A DNA stretch of 36,366 nucleotides from CAYZQE01 sp964480635 (GTDB lineage Bacteria > Pseudomonadota > Gammaproteobacteria > GCA-001735895): NCBI GenBank assembly GCA_964480635.1, contig CAYZQE010000014.1, positions 1-36,366 of the forward strand, written 5' to 3'. Of the stretch, positions 1 through 8,328 are shown in pieces; the stretch's first letter is position 1; every line of letters starts with the position of its first letter. The notes beneath the pieces were generated by a model. The model was given only the letters and a program-made list of their open reading frames with translations, ran no database searches and was not told the origin of the DNA. Both the position numbers and the translations under genes were made by a program.

Positions 1-202
1 CAAAGCGCTGACCACCATAACCTGGTGCTGTTCCGCCATCATCATCATTTGAGCCCGTGCTCGGGTCATTAAGAGCTTGCCATCCATCAGTGCTCCAAAA
101 ATTGAAAGCACTATTAGTAGCGGCACTTCCACTAGCATGGGCAAAGCCTGAGACACTTAGCGAAGCGACTATAGATAGTTGTAAAATATTTTTTCTAATC
201 AT
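1..202 (-). CDS. Secreted protein of unknown function (partial, N-terminus only)
   Basis: An open frame reads leftwards from an ATG at 202-200 and runs off the window edge after 67 codons. The N-terminus is a classic signal peptide: basic start (MIRKN), hydrophobic core, and a probable cleavage after FAHA at about residue 23. The mature part starts Ser/Ala/Gly-rich, then has a short Trp-containing stretch (NFWSTDGW) and an Asp/Gly run before the edge. A Shine-Dalgarno-like AGGTG lies about six bases upstream of the ATG. The gene diverges from aroA. I do not recognise the family. Exported and probably periplasmic, outer-membrane or surface-associated is as far as the visible sequence goes. Confidence 0.65.
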   Translation of the reverse strand, partial: MIRKNILQLSIVASLSVSGFAHASGSAATNSAFNFWSTDGWQALNDPSTGSNDDDGGTAPGYGGQRF

Positions 203-493
203 GAAAACACCTGTCGTTAGTAAATTATAAATATAGCTCAGCAGTTTTTGTGCCAACTTTTTATATTGTAATGAAATCAATCAGCTTTAGTGTTGCGTAA
301 TAAAGGTTTCACCGTGACTGTAAAGTTTTATTGCAATGTAAGCTTATATATAGGGTGATAATGTAATAAATTCTTACAATGTTGTCGTTTCTATTTGTAT
401 GCATGAGAGTTTAGCTTGGTTTTTTTAAAAATCTTTCATCTATTAATTAATTTGTCTGTGTTATTCTTATTTTTTTCATACTTAAACCAAAGA
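203..493. other. Divergent intergenic region upstream of aroA
   Basis: About 290 bases, very AT-rich, between the leftward secreted-protein gene and aroA. It should hold promoters for both. A GATAAT at 357-362 resembles a -10 box, but no -35 box sits at normal spacing, so no promoter is called. An in-frame TTG at 416 could extend aroA into this region; the extension would be 26 mostly hydrophobic residues unlike any EPSP synthase N-terminus and is treated as non-coding. No RNA gene or clear repeat is visible. Confidence 0.5.
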
Positions 494-1798
494 ATGACTC
501 GTTTCACATGCTTACCTTCAACTCATTTAGATGGCTCACTCCGTGTTCCCGGAGATAAATCAGTTTCTCATCGTTCTATTATTTTATCATCATTGGCAGA
601 AGGCTCTAGCCTTGTGACGGGTTTTTTACAAGGCGAAGATAGCTTAAATACCATGCGCGCTTTTCAGTCTATGGGTGTTGAAATGCAGCACTCAGCAGAT
701 GAAATTAAAATACAGGGTGTTGGGTTACACGGTTTAAAGCAACCTGAAAAAGTCCTCTATATGGGTAATGGTGGTACTGGGATGCGCTTACTGTGTGGTG
801 TTTTAACGGGCCAAACATTTAGCGCGGAATTAACGGGTGATGTTTCTTTGTCATCTCGACCTATGGGGCGCATTACGAAACCATTGGCATTGATGGGGGC
901 TCATATCAGTACGCAAAGTCATGGTGGTGCTCCCTTATCTATTTCACCGAGTGCAACAGCTTTAAAAGCCATTAACTATGATATGCCAATGGCATCTGCT
1001 CAAGTTAAGTCGTGCTTAATGTTAGCTGGGTTATACGCCAAAGGAGTAACGTCTATCACTGAGCCTGCACCCACAAGAGATCACACAGAACGAATGCTTA
1101 AAGGCTTTGGTGTTAATGTCATGGTGGAGGGCAATAAAATTTCACTTGAGGGCGGCCAAACGCTTAAAGCAACTCGCATAGATGTGCCTAGCGATATTTC
1201 ATCGGCAGCCTTTTTTATTGTTGGAGCTACCATTTCTAAAGACACCGAACTTACCTTAAAGCATGTTGGTGTCAATCCAACGCGAACAGGCATAATCGAT
1301 ATTTTAAAGTTGATGGGTGCAGATATTACCTTATGTAATGAAGCGATTGTTGGTGGTGAACCTGTTGCCGATATTGTCGTGAGAAGTGCGCAGTTAAAAG
1401 GCATTGATTTCCCTGAAGAACTTGTTCCTTTAGCCATTGATGAATTCCCAGTGTTATTTGTAGCTGCGAGTACCGCGACTGGCACCACACGCTTAACTGG
1501 TGCGAAAGAACTTAGAGTGAAAGAATCTGACCGTATTTCTGTTATGGAGACGGGTTTAAAAGCCATAGGTGTTGATGCGACAGCAACCGAAGATGGCATG
1601 GTTATTAATCAAAGTAAAATAACAGGTGGTATCGTCGAATCTCATTCTGACCACCGTATTTCAATGTCGTTTGCGATGGCTTCTTTAGTGTCTTCTGGCG
1701 ATATTGTTATTAATGACTGTGCCAATGTGGACACCTCATTTCCTGGTTTTGTTGAACTGGCAAATAGGGCGGGTTTAAATATTACGGTGAATAAATAA
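494..1798 (+). CDS. aroA: 3-phosphoshikimate 1-carboxyvinyltransferase (EPSP synthase)
   Basis: Sixth step of the shikimate pathway: transfers enolpyruvyl from PEP to shikimate-3-phosphate in the cytoplasm. The 434-residue product matches the usual length. Family marks are visible: VPGDKSVSHRS near the N-terminus (substrate-binding Lys and Ser), GNGGTGMRLL, the central SRPMGRI region, and the C-terminal KESDRI and SHSDHRISMSFA motifs. The start at ATG 494 was chosen because it places the conserved LRVPGDKS motif at the usual distance from the N-terminus; a TTG at 416 would add an unconserved hydrophobic leader. The stop codon shares one base with the ATG of cmk, so the two are probably translationally coupled. 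Identification is firm; the exact start is less so because no strong ribosome binding site is seen. Confidence 0.95.
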   Translation: MTRFTCLPSTHLDGSLRVPGDKSVSHRSIILSSLAEGSSLVTGFLQGEDSLNTMRAFQSMGVEMQHSADEIKIQGVGLHGLKQPEKVLYMGNGGTGMRLLCGVLTGQTFSAELTGDVSLSSRPMGRITKPLALMGAHISTQSHGGAPLSISPSATALKAINYDMPMASAQVKSCLMLAGLYAKGVTSITEPAPTRDHTERMLKGFGVNVMVEGNKISLEGGQTLKATRIDVPSDISSAAFFIVGATISKDTELTLKHVGVNPTRTGIIDILKLMGADITLCNEAIVGGEPVADIVVRSAQLKGIDFPEELVPLAIDEFPVLFVAASTATGTTRLTGAKELRVKESDRISVMETGLKAIGVDATATEDGMVINQSKITGGIVESHSDHRISMSFAMASLVSSGDIVINDCANVDTSFPGFVELANRAGLNITVNK

Positions 1799-2484
1799 TG
1801 AGCATCCCAATTATAACAATTGATGGCCCAAGTGGTGTAGGTAAAGGCACTATAGCCTTACAGTTAGCACAAAAATTGGGGTTTGAGCTTTTAGATAGTG
1901 GTGCAATTTATAGACTGGCTGCTTTGTCATTGAGTCAAAAATCGATAGACATCAATAATCTAGAAGGTGTTTTAAGTTGTATTAATGAGATGGACATACA
2001 TTTTGAAACGGGAGAAGAGCTATGCATTGCATACTTAGATCAAAAAGATGTTGGTGCTTCAATTAGAGATGATAAAGTTGCTGTGATGGCCTCGAAAATT
2101 GCTGTCATCCCCGAAGTGAGAGTGTTATTGCTTGATGTTCAAAAAGGTTTTGCTAAAGCTCCTGGCCTAATTGCTGATGGCCGAGATATGGGAACAACTG
2201 TATTTCCAAATGCAAATTGTAAATTTTATTTAATAGCTTCTGCAGAAGAAAGAGCAAAAAGACGTTATAAACAGTTGATTGATATGGGTGTAGAGTGTAA
2301 TATCGCGACCCTGTTAAATGACATCAACGAACGGGACGAGCGGGACACAACACGTAAAGTGTCGCCGATGAAGCCAGCCGAAGATGCAATAGTGGTAGAT
2401 ACCACCAGTTTATCGTTTGAATCAGTTTTAAAATTAGTGGTTTCTCATGTCGAGGAAACATTATCGTTAATACGAAAGTATTAA
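1798..2484 (+). CDS. cmk: (d)CMP kinase
   Basis: Phosphorylates CMP and dCMP to the diphosphates using ATP; cytoplasmic pyrimidine salvage and DNA precursor supply. The 228-residue protein has the P-loop GPSGVGKGT at residues 10-18, the GRDMGTTVFPNA motif near residue 127 (CMP binding and LID-adjacent region in this family), and the Arg-rich segment RDERDTTR near residue 180. Length equals the family norm. It starts within the aroA stop codon (TAATG). The order aroA-cmk-rpsA is a conserved gammaproteobacterial arrangement, which supports the call. Confidence 0.97.
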   Translation: MSIPIITIDGPSGVGKGTIALQLAQKLGFELLDSGAIYRLAALSLSQKSIDINNLEGVLSCINEMDIHFETGEELCIAYLDQKDVGASIRDDKVAVMASKIAVIPEVRVLLLDVQKGFAKAPGLIADGRDMGTTVFPNANCKFYLIASAEERAKRRYKQLIDMGVECNIATLLNDINERDERDTTRKVSPMKPAEDAIVVDTTSLSFESVLKLVVSHVEETLSLIRKY

Positions 2485-2596
2485 CATTTGGAGTTAATAA
2501 TCGCCTTGGTTGTTAACACTTTATTCACCTAACCGTTTTTATTGATGCAGCATTTGTTGTACTTAATTTAAAACAAAAAAACTAGGAAATTATTCC

Positions 2597-4267
2597 ATGT
2601 CAGAATCTTTTGCAGAAATGTTTGAAGCCAGTATCGTCGAGACTAATATGTCTATCGGCGAAATCATTATGGGCTCAGTCGTCGATATAAACCGCGATGT
2701 CGTTATTATTAACGCAGGCCTTAAATCAGAAGGCATTATCCCCATTGAGCAATTTTATAATGAAAAAGGTGAAATTGAAGTTGTTATTGGTGACGAAGTA
2801 GAAGTTGCATTAGATTCTTTTGAAAACGGTTACGGTGAATCTCAGCTTTCTCGCGAAAAAGCAAAACGCGCTCGTGCTTGGACTCGTTTAGAGCAAGCAT
2901 TAGAAGCAGACGAGATTGTTACAGGTCGTTTTACCGGTAAGGTTAAGGGTGGTTTTACCGTAGATATAGGTGAAATCAGAGCGTTCTTACCTGGTTCATT
3001 AGTTGATGTGCGTCCAGTACGTGACACAGCTTACCTAGAAGAAAAAGAGCTTGAATTTAAAATTATTAAACTAGATCAAAAGCGTAATAACGTTGTTGTA
3101 TCTCGTCGCGCTGTTGTTGAACAAGAGTTCAGTGAAGAGCGTGAGAAGTTACTAGAGTCACTTAAAGAAGGTGAGAATGTTCGCGGTATTGTTAAGAACT
3201 TAACAGATTACGGCGCTTTCCTAGACTTGGGCGGCATTGACGGCTTATTACACATTACAGATATGGCTTGGAAGCGTGTTAAGCATCCATCTGAAGTAGT
3301 TGAAATCGGACAAGAAATTGATGTTGTTGTATTAAAATTTGATCGTGAGAAGAATCGTGTTTCTCTTGGTCTTAAGCAAATGGGTGATGACCCTTGGGTT
3401 AACATCATGCGTCGTTATCCTGAAGGTTCACGTATGTTTGGTCATGTATCTAACATCACTGATTATGGTTGTTTCGTTGAAATTGAAGATGGCGTAGAAG
3501 GTTTAGTACACGTATCTGAAATGGATTGGACTAACAAAAATGTTAATCCTAATAAAGTGGTTGCATTAGGCGACGAAAAAGAAGTGATGATCCTTGAAAT
3601 TGACGAAGAACGTCGTCGTATATCACTAGGTATGAAGCAATGCCAAATGAACCCATGGGATGAGTTTGCACAAGGTAACGATAAAGGCGAAGTAATCACT
3701 GGTAAGATCAAATCAATCACTGATTTTGGTATCTTCATTGGTTTACCGGGCAACATCGACGGCTTAATTCACTTAACTGATTTGTCTTGGAACAAAACAG
3801 GTGATGAAGCGGTTCGTGATTATCAAAAAGGCCAAGAAGTTGAAGCCATGGTGCTTTCAATTGACCCTGAGCGTGAGCGTATTTCATTAGGTATCAAGCA
3901 ACTTGATAAAGACCCTTTTGCTAACTACATTTCACTAAACCCTAAAGGCTCTATCGTTAAGGGTAAGGTTAAAGAAGTTGATGCTAAAGCAGCAATCATT
4001 CACTTAGGTGAAGAAGTTGAAGGTATCTTAAGAGCGTCTGAATTAACAAAAGACCGTATCGAAGATGCGCGTACTTTATTAAGTGAAGGTGACGAAGTTG
4101 AAGCTAAGATTACTGGTATGGATCGTAAGACTCGTAGCGTGTTCTTATCCATCAAAGCAAAAGATGCTGCTGATGAGCAAGAAGCGTTACAAGATTATGG
4201 TACAGCCAGTGAAACTGATTCAACCACAAGCTTTGGTGACCTATTAAAAGAGCAAATGGACAAATAA
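2597..4267 (+). CDS. rpsA: 30S ribosomal protein S1
   Basis: S1 binds mRNA 5' regions on the small subunit and is needed for translation initiation on most messages. The 556-residue product is almost exactly the E. coli length and contains six consecutive S1/OB-fold repeats, at about residues 21-87, 105-171, 192-260, 277-347, 364-434 and 451-520. Repeats three to six carry the clearest signatures (for example NLTDYGAFLDLGGIDGLLH and NITDYGCFVEIEDGVEGLVH). An AGGA eight to nine bases before the ATG serves as ribosome binding site. The 112-base leader after cmk may hold the autoregulatory site known for S1 in enterobacteria, but I cannot show it. The stop codon lies in the left arm of the long palindrome described separately. 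Confidence 0.98.
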   Translation: MSESFAEMFEASIVETNMSIGEIIMGSVVDINRDVVIINAGLKSEGIIPIEQFYNEKGEIEVVIGDEVEVALDSFENGYGESQLSREKAKRARAWTRLEQALEADEIVTGRFTGKVKGGFTVDIGEIRAFLPGSLVDVRPVRDTAYLEEKELEFKIIKLDQKRNNVVVSRRAVVEQEFSEEREKLLESLKEGENVRGIVKNLTDYGAFLDLGGIDGLLHITDMAWKRVKHPSEVVEIGQEIDVVVLKFDREKNRVSLGLKQMGDDPWVNIMRRYPEGSRMFGHVSNITDYGCFVEIEDGVEGLVHVSEMDWTNKNVNPNKVVALGDEKEVMILEIDEERRRISLGMKQCQMNPWDEFAQGNDKGEVITGKIKSITDFGIFIGLPGNIDGLIHLTDLSWNKTGDEAVRDYQKGQEVEAMVLSIDPERERISLGIKQLDKDPFANYISLNPKGSIVKGKVKEVDAKAAIIHLGEEVEGILRASELTKDRIEDARTLLSEGDEVEAKITGMDRKTRSVFLSIKAKDAADEQEALQDYGTASETDSTTSFGDLLKEQMDK

Positions 4268-4386
4268 TCGAACCTCTCACCAATGAGGTTAACCAGCTCA
4301 TCGTTACAAAATGTTCGTGTACTTAATGTACACTCACATTTTGCGCCTTGATCTGGCAAACCTCATTGGCGATATGATCGATTATT
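4263..4386. repeat. Long nested imperfect palindrome after rpsA
   Basis: Five pairs of complementary arms nest in order around one centre: 4263-4271 with 4378-4386 (9 bp), 4280-4290 with 4359-4369 (11 bp, CCAATGAGGTT/AACCTCATTGG), 4293-4296 with 4353-4356 (4 bp), 4307-4313 with 4337-4343 (7 bp, CAAAATG/CATTTTG) and 4317-4322 with 4328-4333 (6 bp, GTGTAC/GTACAC), with a five-base loop. Unpaired stretches of matching size separate them. The outer left arm covers the rpsA stop codon. As RNA it would fold into one long interrupted hairpin. It could be a degenerate interspersed repeat, a 3' stabilising structure for rpsA mRNA, or a small structured RNA. No tail of Ts follows directly. Confidence 0.65.
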
Positions 4387-4389
4387 AAT

Positions 4390-4428
4390 AAATGCCTGCT
4401 GACTTTTTAGTCAGTGGGCATTTTTTTG
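4390..4428 (+). terminator. Intrinsic terminator of rpsA
   Basis: AAATGCC and CTGAC pair with GTCAG and GGCATTT across a six-base loop, with one TG/TG mismatch in the stem, and the hairpin runs straight into a seven-T tract. This is a textbook Rho-independent terminator on the plus strand for the aroA-cmk-rpsA transcription unit. Confidence 0.85.
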
Positions 4429-4437
4429 CTCCATGCT

Positions 4438-4478
4438 AAAAATGCATTCACTACATCCTTGTAGATCGCATTTTTTTT
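4438..4478. repeat. Second hairpin repeat upstream of ihfB
   Basis: AAAAATGC at 4438-4445 pairs with GCATTTTT at 4468-4475, and inside it CTACA (4451-4455) pairs with TGTAG (4460-4464) around a four-base loop. The layout (outer A-rich ATG arm, short internal loop, inner ACA/TGT arm) copies the core of the larger palindrome at 4307-4343, suggesting both belong to one repeat family. Ending in a T-run, it could also work as a weak back-up terminator. Confidence 0.5.
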
Positions 4479-4519
4479 GCCTATTACCTAATAGTTAATG
4501 GCTTTTCTTGTAAAACTCC

Positions 4520-4525
4520 TATAAT
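4520..4525 (+). promoter_or_regulatory. Candidate -10 box for ihfB
   Basis: A perfect TATAAT lies 40 bases before the ihfB start, after the rpsA terminator. The -35 region at normal spacing is poor. Since ihfB sits behind a strong terminator it needs its own promoter, and this is the best candidate. Confidence 0.45.
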
Positions 4526-4565
4526 GTGTCTTCTAAGCTACTGAATACAAAAGAATTTTTAATTT

Positions 4566-4877
4566 ATGAATGATCTTGATTACACACCCTCTATCAGTAA
4601 ATCTGATTTGATCGAAAGTCTATCGCAAAACCAACATCATTTGGCTTATAAAGATGTTGAATTGGCGGTTAAAGAATTGATTGAAATGATGAGTCAGTCT
4701 TTATCGACAGGTGATCGCATTGAAATTCGTGGCTTTGGATCTTTTAGCTTGCATTACCGTCCGCCAAGAACGGGTCGTAACCCTAAATCGGGTAATTCTG
4801 TTAGTTTGCCGGGTAAGTACGTTCCTCACTTTAAGCCTGGTAAAGAATTAAGAGACCGCGTTAATACAAAAAAATAA
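4566..4877 (+). CDS. ihfB: Integration host factor subunit beta
   Basis: IHF is a sequence-specific DNA-bending heterodimer acting in transcription, replication and recombination; this is the beta subunit, whose alpha partner is not in the window. The 103-residue protein carries the HU/IHF signature: SKSDLIESL at the start of helix 1, then GDRIEIRGFGSFSLHYRPPRTGRNPKSG, including the proline-tipped DNA-intercalating arm. Compared with the common MTKSELIE start it has about ten extra N-terminal residues; no ATG closer to the conserved helix is in frame, so ATG 4566 is kept. The position directly after rpsA is the standard gammaproteobacterial location. Confidence 0.95.
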   Translation: MNDLDYTPSISKSDLIESLSQNQHHLAYKDVELAVKELIEMMSQSLSTGDRIEIRGFGSFSLHYRPPRTGRNPKSGNSVSLPGKYVPHFKPGKELRDRVNTKK

Positions 4878-4965
4878 AGTGTGTACTTCTCTGTATTTCT
4901 TTGACCTTCCAATTCCTTAGCCTTACACTTTAATATCCTTAGTTTTAACGTAATCAAAACTTATT

Positions 4966-6120
4966 TTGGAATATTTATTTTTAATTAGTTTTATTGTCTT
5001 TTTTGCCTTTGGCTTTTATGTGGGCGGTAAAAAGAAAAAAATTAAAACAGTGATAGAAAACTGTTCTCACAGTTATGCTCAGGGTTTAAATTATTTACTT
5101 GCGAACGAATCTGACAAAGCGATTCAGCTTTTTGTTGATTTAATTAAAGTAGACGGTGAAACAGCCGAAACACATTTAGCACTTGGTAAATTATTTCGCT
5201 CAAAAGGTGAGGTTGATAAAGCAATAAAAATTCACTTAAATATTTTAGCAAAACCATCCTTAGAAGGCGCGCAAAGAGTCCAGGTTTTGTTTGAATTAGC
5301 GAGTGACTATCAAAAAGCAGGGCTACTAGATCGTGCTGAAAATGTCTTTAAAGAGCTACTTGAACTTGATCCAAAATATGTTGCAGCACTTGAGCATTTA
5401 CAAAATATGTATGTTGCTGAAAAGTCATGGGTCGAAGCAATCGTTTATGCCGAGTTATTAATAAAATTAAAAATTAAAGCAAGCCAAGAAATTTTAACCC
5501 ATTGTTACTGTGAATTAGCAGAAAATAAAGCGGCATCTAAAGAGTTTCATTTAGCAAAACAATATTTGCAATTAGCCATTGATGCACAAAGCCAATGTAT
5601 TAGAGCCTTTATTTTGCGCTTTAAAATTGAAATTGAAGAAGGAAATATTAAAGAGGCTAAAAAATCTTTAAATATTCTGGCTAATCAGCATATTGCCTCG
5701 GTAGATCTGTTCATTAAAGATATCTATATGTTTTATAAAAAACAGGATTGTCTTGTCGAATATCCTCGATTATTAAAAAGTCATAACCTTGAGTATAAAA
5801 ACAAAACAATTAACTTGGCGTTATTAAATTATTATTTTGAAAATTCTAGTTTTTCTGAAGGTTATGAATTATTAGATAAGATTATAGAATTACGAGCTGA
5901 TTTAGATGTTTATGAAATTGCATTCAAATATATATCGTTGGATCAATTTGGTTTAAGTAAATACGAAAAATTACATAAGTACGTACGTCAATATAACCAA
6001 AATAAGTCACATTATAACTGCGTGCAGTGTGGTTATGTTTCGCATTCAATGCAGTGGCAATGCCCAAGTTGTAATGCGTGGTCAAGTATGAAAATAAAAG
6101 AGATTACACAGGCTGACTAA
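4966..6120 (+). CDS. lapB: Lipopolysaccharide assembly protein B
   Basis: LapB (YciM) is an inner-membrane-anchored cytoplasmic TPR protein that controls LPS synthesis, in E. coli by promoting FtsH-dependent degradation of LpxC. The 384-residue product has an N-terminal transmembrane helix (about residues 2-20) followed by KKKK, a series of TPR motifs from about residue 35 to 320, and a C-terminal rubredoxin-type zinc ribbon with Cys352, Cys355, Cys366 and Cys369. No ATG lies near the membrane helix; TTG 4966 is the only start that keeps it, so a TTG start is proposed. The usual partner lapA is missing between ihfB and lapB: only 88 non-coding bases remain there. Confidence 0.92.
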   Translation: MEYLFLISFIVFFAFGFYVGGKKKKIKTVIENCSHSYAQGLNYLLANESDKAIQLFVDLIKVDGETAETHLALGKLFRSKGEVDKAIKIHLNILAKPSLEGAQRVQVLFELASDYQKAGLLDRAENVFKELLELDPKYVAALEHLQNMYVAEKSWVEAIVYAELLIKLKIKASQEILTHCYCELAENKAASKEFHLAKQYLQLAIDAQSQCIRAFILRFKIEIEEGNIKEAKKSLNILANQHIASVDLFIKDIYMFYKKQDCLVEYPRLLKSHNLEYKNKTINLALLNYYFENSSFSEGYELLDKIIELRADLDVYEIAFKYISLDQFGLSKYEKLHKYVRQYNQNKSHYNCVQCGYVSHSMQWQCPSCNAWSSMKIKEITQAD

Positions 6121-6185
6121 AAACTTGTTAAGCGGTGAGAAGTCAGTAAAATCAGCATTAAAGTAAATACATTTGAAGTGAGATA

Positions 6186-7142
6186 ATGGAACGAAATTTT
6201 TTAGATTTTGAACAACCCATAGCTGAACTAGAAGCTAAAATAGATGAACTAAGGTTCGTGACCGATGATTCAGATATTAATATATCAGATGAGATTACGA
6301 ACCTTCAATCTAAGGCTGAAAGTTTAACGCAAAATATCTTTAAAAACTTATCACCTTGGCAAGTTGCACAAATCGCTCGTCATCCTAATCGGCCTTATGC
6401 TTTAGACTATATTGAACGAATTTTTGATAATTTCGAAGAATTACACGGCGATAGAGCACTTGCTGATGATTATCCAATCGTTGGCGGTATGGCTGAATTA
6501 GATGGTCGCCCAGTGATGATAGTTGCTCAGCAAAAGGGGCGTGACACCAACGAAAAAATTAAACGTAATTTTGGTATGCCTCGGCCTGAGGGCTATAGAA
6601 AAGCTTTACGTTTATTTAAAATGGCTGAAAAGTTTAAATTGCCTCTTTTAACCTTTATCGATACCCCTGGTGCTTATCCTGGTATTGGTGCTGAAGAGCG
6701 AAACCAAAGTGAAGCCATTGCTCGTAATTTATATGTGTTATCTGATTTAAAAACGCCTATTATTAGTACGATAATTGGAGAAGGTGGTTCTGGTGGTGCT
6801 TTAGCATTAGCCGTTGGTGATCGTTTGAATATGTTGCAATATTCTACTTATTCAGTTATTTCCCCCGAAGGTTGTGCATCAATCTTATGGAAAGATGCGA
6901 CTAAAGCACCCGATGCGGCTGCAAGTTTAGGTATTACGGCTGAAAAACTAAAAGGCCTTGGTTTAGTTGATGAAATAATTCCTGAACCTTTAGGCGGTGC
7001 TCATAGGGACATGGATAAAATTGCTAAAACGTTAAAAGAATCAATTGTTTCTAATCTGGATGTTCTCGACTCTATTAGTTTAGATAAATTATTAGACTTA
7101 CGTTATGAAAAATTAATGTCTGTGGGTGCTTTTAAAGAATAG
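6186..7142 (+). CDS. accA: Acetyl-CoA carboxylase carboxyltransferase subunit alpha
   Basis: Alpha half of the carboxyltransferase that moves CO2 from biotin to acetyl-CoA, the first committed step of fatty acid synthesis; it pairs with AccD, not in this window. The 318 residues match E. coli (319). Characteristic stretches are LDFEQPIAELEAKIDEL at the N-terminus, FEELHGDRA, TFIDTPGAYPGIGAEERNQ and IIGEGGSGGALALAVGD, which form the oxyanion-hole and CoA-binding crotonase-like fold. A GAAGTGAG ribosome binding site precedes the ATG. Its stop shares one base with the GTG of tilS. Confidence 0.97.
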   Translation: MERNFLDFEQPIAELEAKIDELRFVTDDSDINISDEITNLQSKAESLTQNIFKNLSPWQVAQIARHPNRPYALDYIERIFDNFEELHGDRALADDYPIVGGMAELDGRPVMIVAQQKGRDTNEKIKRNFGMPRPEGYRKALRLFKMAEKFKLPLLTFIDTPGAYPGIGAEERNQSEAIARNLYVLSDLKTPIISTIIGEGGSGGALALAVGDRLNMLQYSTYSVISPEGCASILWKDATKAPDAAASLGITAEKLKGLGLVDEIIPEPLGGAHRDMDKIAKTLKESIVSNLDVLDSISLDKLLDLRYEKLMSVGAFKE

Positions 7143-8314
7143 TGTCTCTTACATTAGGCAATTTCAAAAATACAAACCATGATCTTTTGGATTCTAAGAA
7201 GAAGATTGTTGTCGCTTATAGTGGCGGCTTAGATTCATCTGTTTTATTACATCTGCTAGCCAATTGTTACGATCATAATCGGTTACTCATCTGGCATGTT
7301 AATCATCAGTTGCAAAACAATGCCATTGAGATGGAAGATTTCTGTCGTCAACAGGCAGAAACTTATCAAATTCAATTTAGATGTACTCGCCTTAATTTAA
7401 CTCATCTTAAAAGTAATATAGAGTCTCAAGCACGTGATGCTCGATATAGGGCATTCTCAAATGAATTATTACTATCACAAGATGTTTTGCTAACGGCACA
7501 CCATGCTGATGACCAAGTTGAGACATTATTGTTAAATCTTTGTCGTGGTACGGGGGTTTTGGGATTAAGAGGTATAGCGTCTCAATTGCTTATTAATGGT
7601 ATGTCATGTTATCGCCCTCTATTAAGTTTTACCCGAGATGAGTTAGTCTCTTATGCCGAGCAGCATAAGATTTCTTGGATAGAAGACCCCAGTAACGCCA
7701 TTAATGATTTTGATCGTAACTATGTACGTCACGAAATCACGCCGTTATTAAAATTGCGCTGGCCTGCGGTTGTTCAATCGTTCGGTAAAGTTTCGGCTTA
7801 CCAAAAAGAAGCGGCAGAATGCCTTGAAGAGCTAGCGTTATTAGACTCTGAAGGTTGTTATGTTAGTAATAAGTTTAGTAACCGACAGGTATTAAATGCA
7901 GTTACGCTAAAGAAGCTCTCTTTAGCGAGGCAAAAAAACTTAATAAAATTTTGGTTGCTAGGTTGTTCGGTCGTTATTTCATCACATCAATTAAACCTAT
8001 TGCTTAAAGTGCTCGTTTCTTCTGATGCTGAATTTAAAAAAATAATGTTTGGTTCTGGCTTTATTGCGCTGTTTCAAAAGCAAGTTTTTTTAGTGTTAAA
8101 ATCGGATTTTGTTGATACGGCTAAGGTGAATGCTTGGTTAAAAGAACATAACGGGCATTATGTGTGTCGTTTAAACCGTGCTATCAAAAATGTGAGTAGT
8201 CATTATTTGAAACGCCAGTTTCAAGCCTTAGGGATTCCACCTTGGCTTAGAGATCAAACTATTTTTAGATTAAGCGATGATTCAAAGCGTAATGTCGAAA
8301 CGATTGTGCTTTGA
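7142..8314 (+). CDS. tilS: tRNA(Ile)-lysidine synthase
   Basis: Converts C34 of the tRNA-Ile CAU anticodon to lysidine, so that it reads AUA; essential in most bacteria. The PP-loop SGGLDS at residues 27-32 binds ATP; LTAHHADDQVETLLLNLCRGTG is the family's conserved second motif, and RNYVRHEITPLL precedes the substrate-binding region. The C-terminal domain begins with SHYLKRQFQALGIPPWLRDQ but the protein ends about 15 residues later, giving 390 residues against about 430 in E. coli, so the last strands of that domain are missing. The start is GTG, overlapping the accA stop by one base, so expression is probably coupled. It converges on galU with 14 bases between stops. Confidence 0.93.
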   Translation: MSLTLGNFKNTNHDLLDSKKKIVVAYSGGLDSSVLLHLLANCYDHNRLLIWHVNHQLQNNAIEMEDFCRQQAETYQIQFRCTRLNLTHLKSNIESQARDARYRAFSNELLLSQDVLLTAHHADDQVETLLLNLCRGTGVLGLRGIASQLLINGMSCYRPLLSFTRDELVSYAEQHKISWIEDPSNAINDFDRNYVRHEITPLLKLRWPAVVQSFGKVSAYQKEAAECLEELALLDSEGCYVSNKFSNRQVLNAVTLKKLSLARQKNLIKFWLLGCSVVISSHQLNLLLKVLVSSDAEFKKIMFGSGFIALFQKQVFLVLKSDFVDTAKVNAWLKEHNGHYVCRLNRAIKNVSSHYLKRQFQALGIPPWLRDQTIFRLSDDSKRNVETIVL

Positions 8315-8328
8315 ATCATAGTTAAATT

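Noticed and set aside
416..493. N-terminal hydrophobic extension of aroA from TTG 416
   Set aside because: EPSP synthases start close to the LRVPGDKS motif and are cytoplasmic; a membrane-like leader is not expected and the TTG has no ribosome binding site.
1081..1599. 172-codon open frame on the minus strand
   Set aside because: It lies wholly inside aroA, is Ser/Thr/Val-rich as expected for an antisense reading of a coding gene, and has no ribosome binding site or domain.
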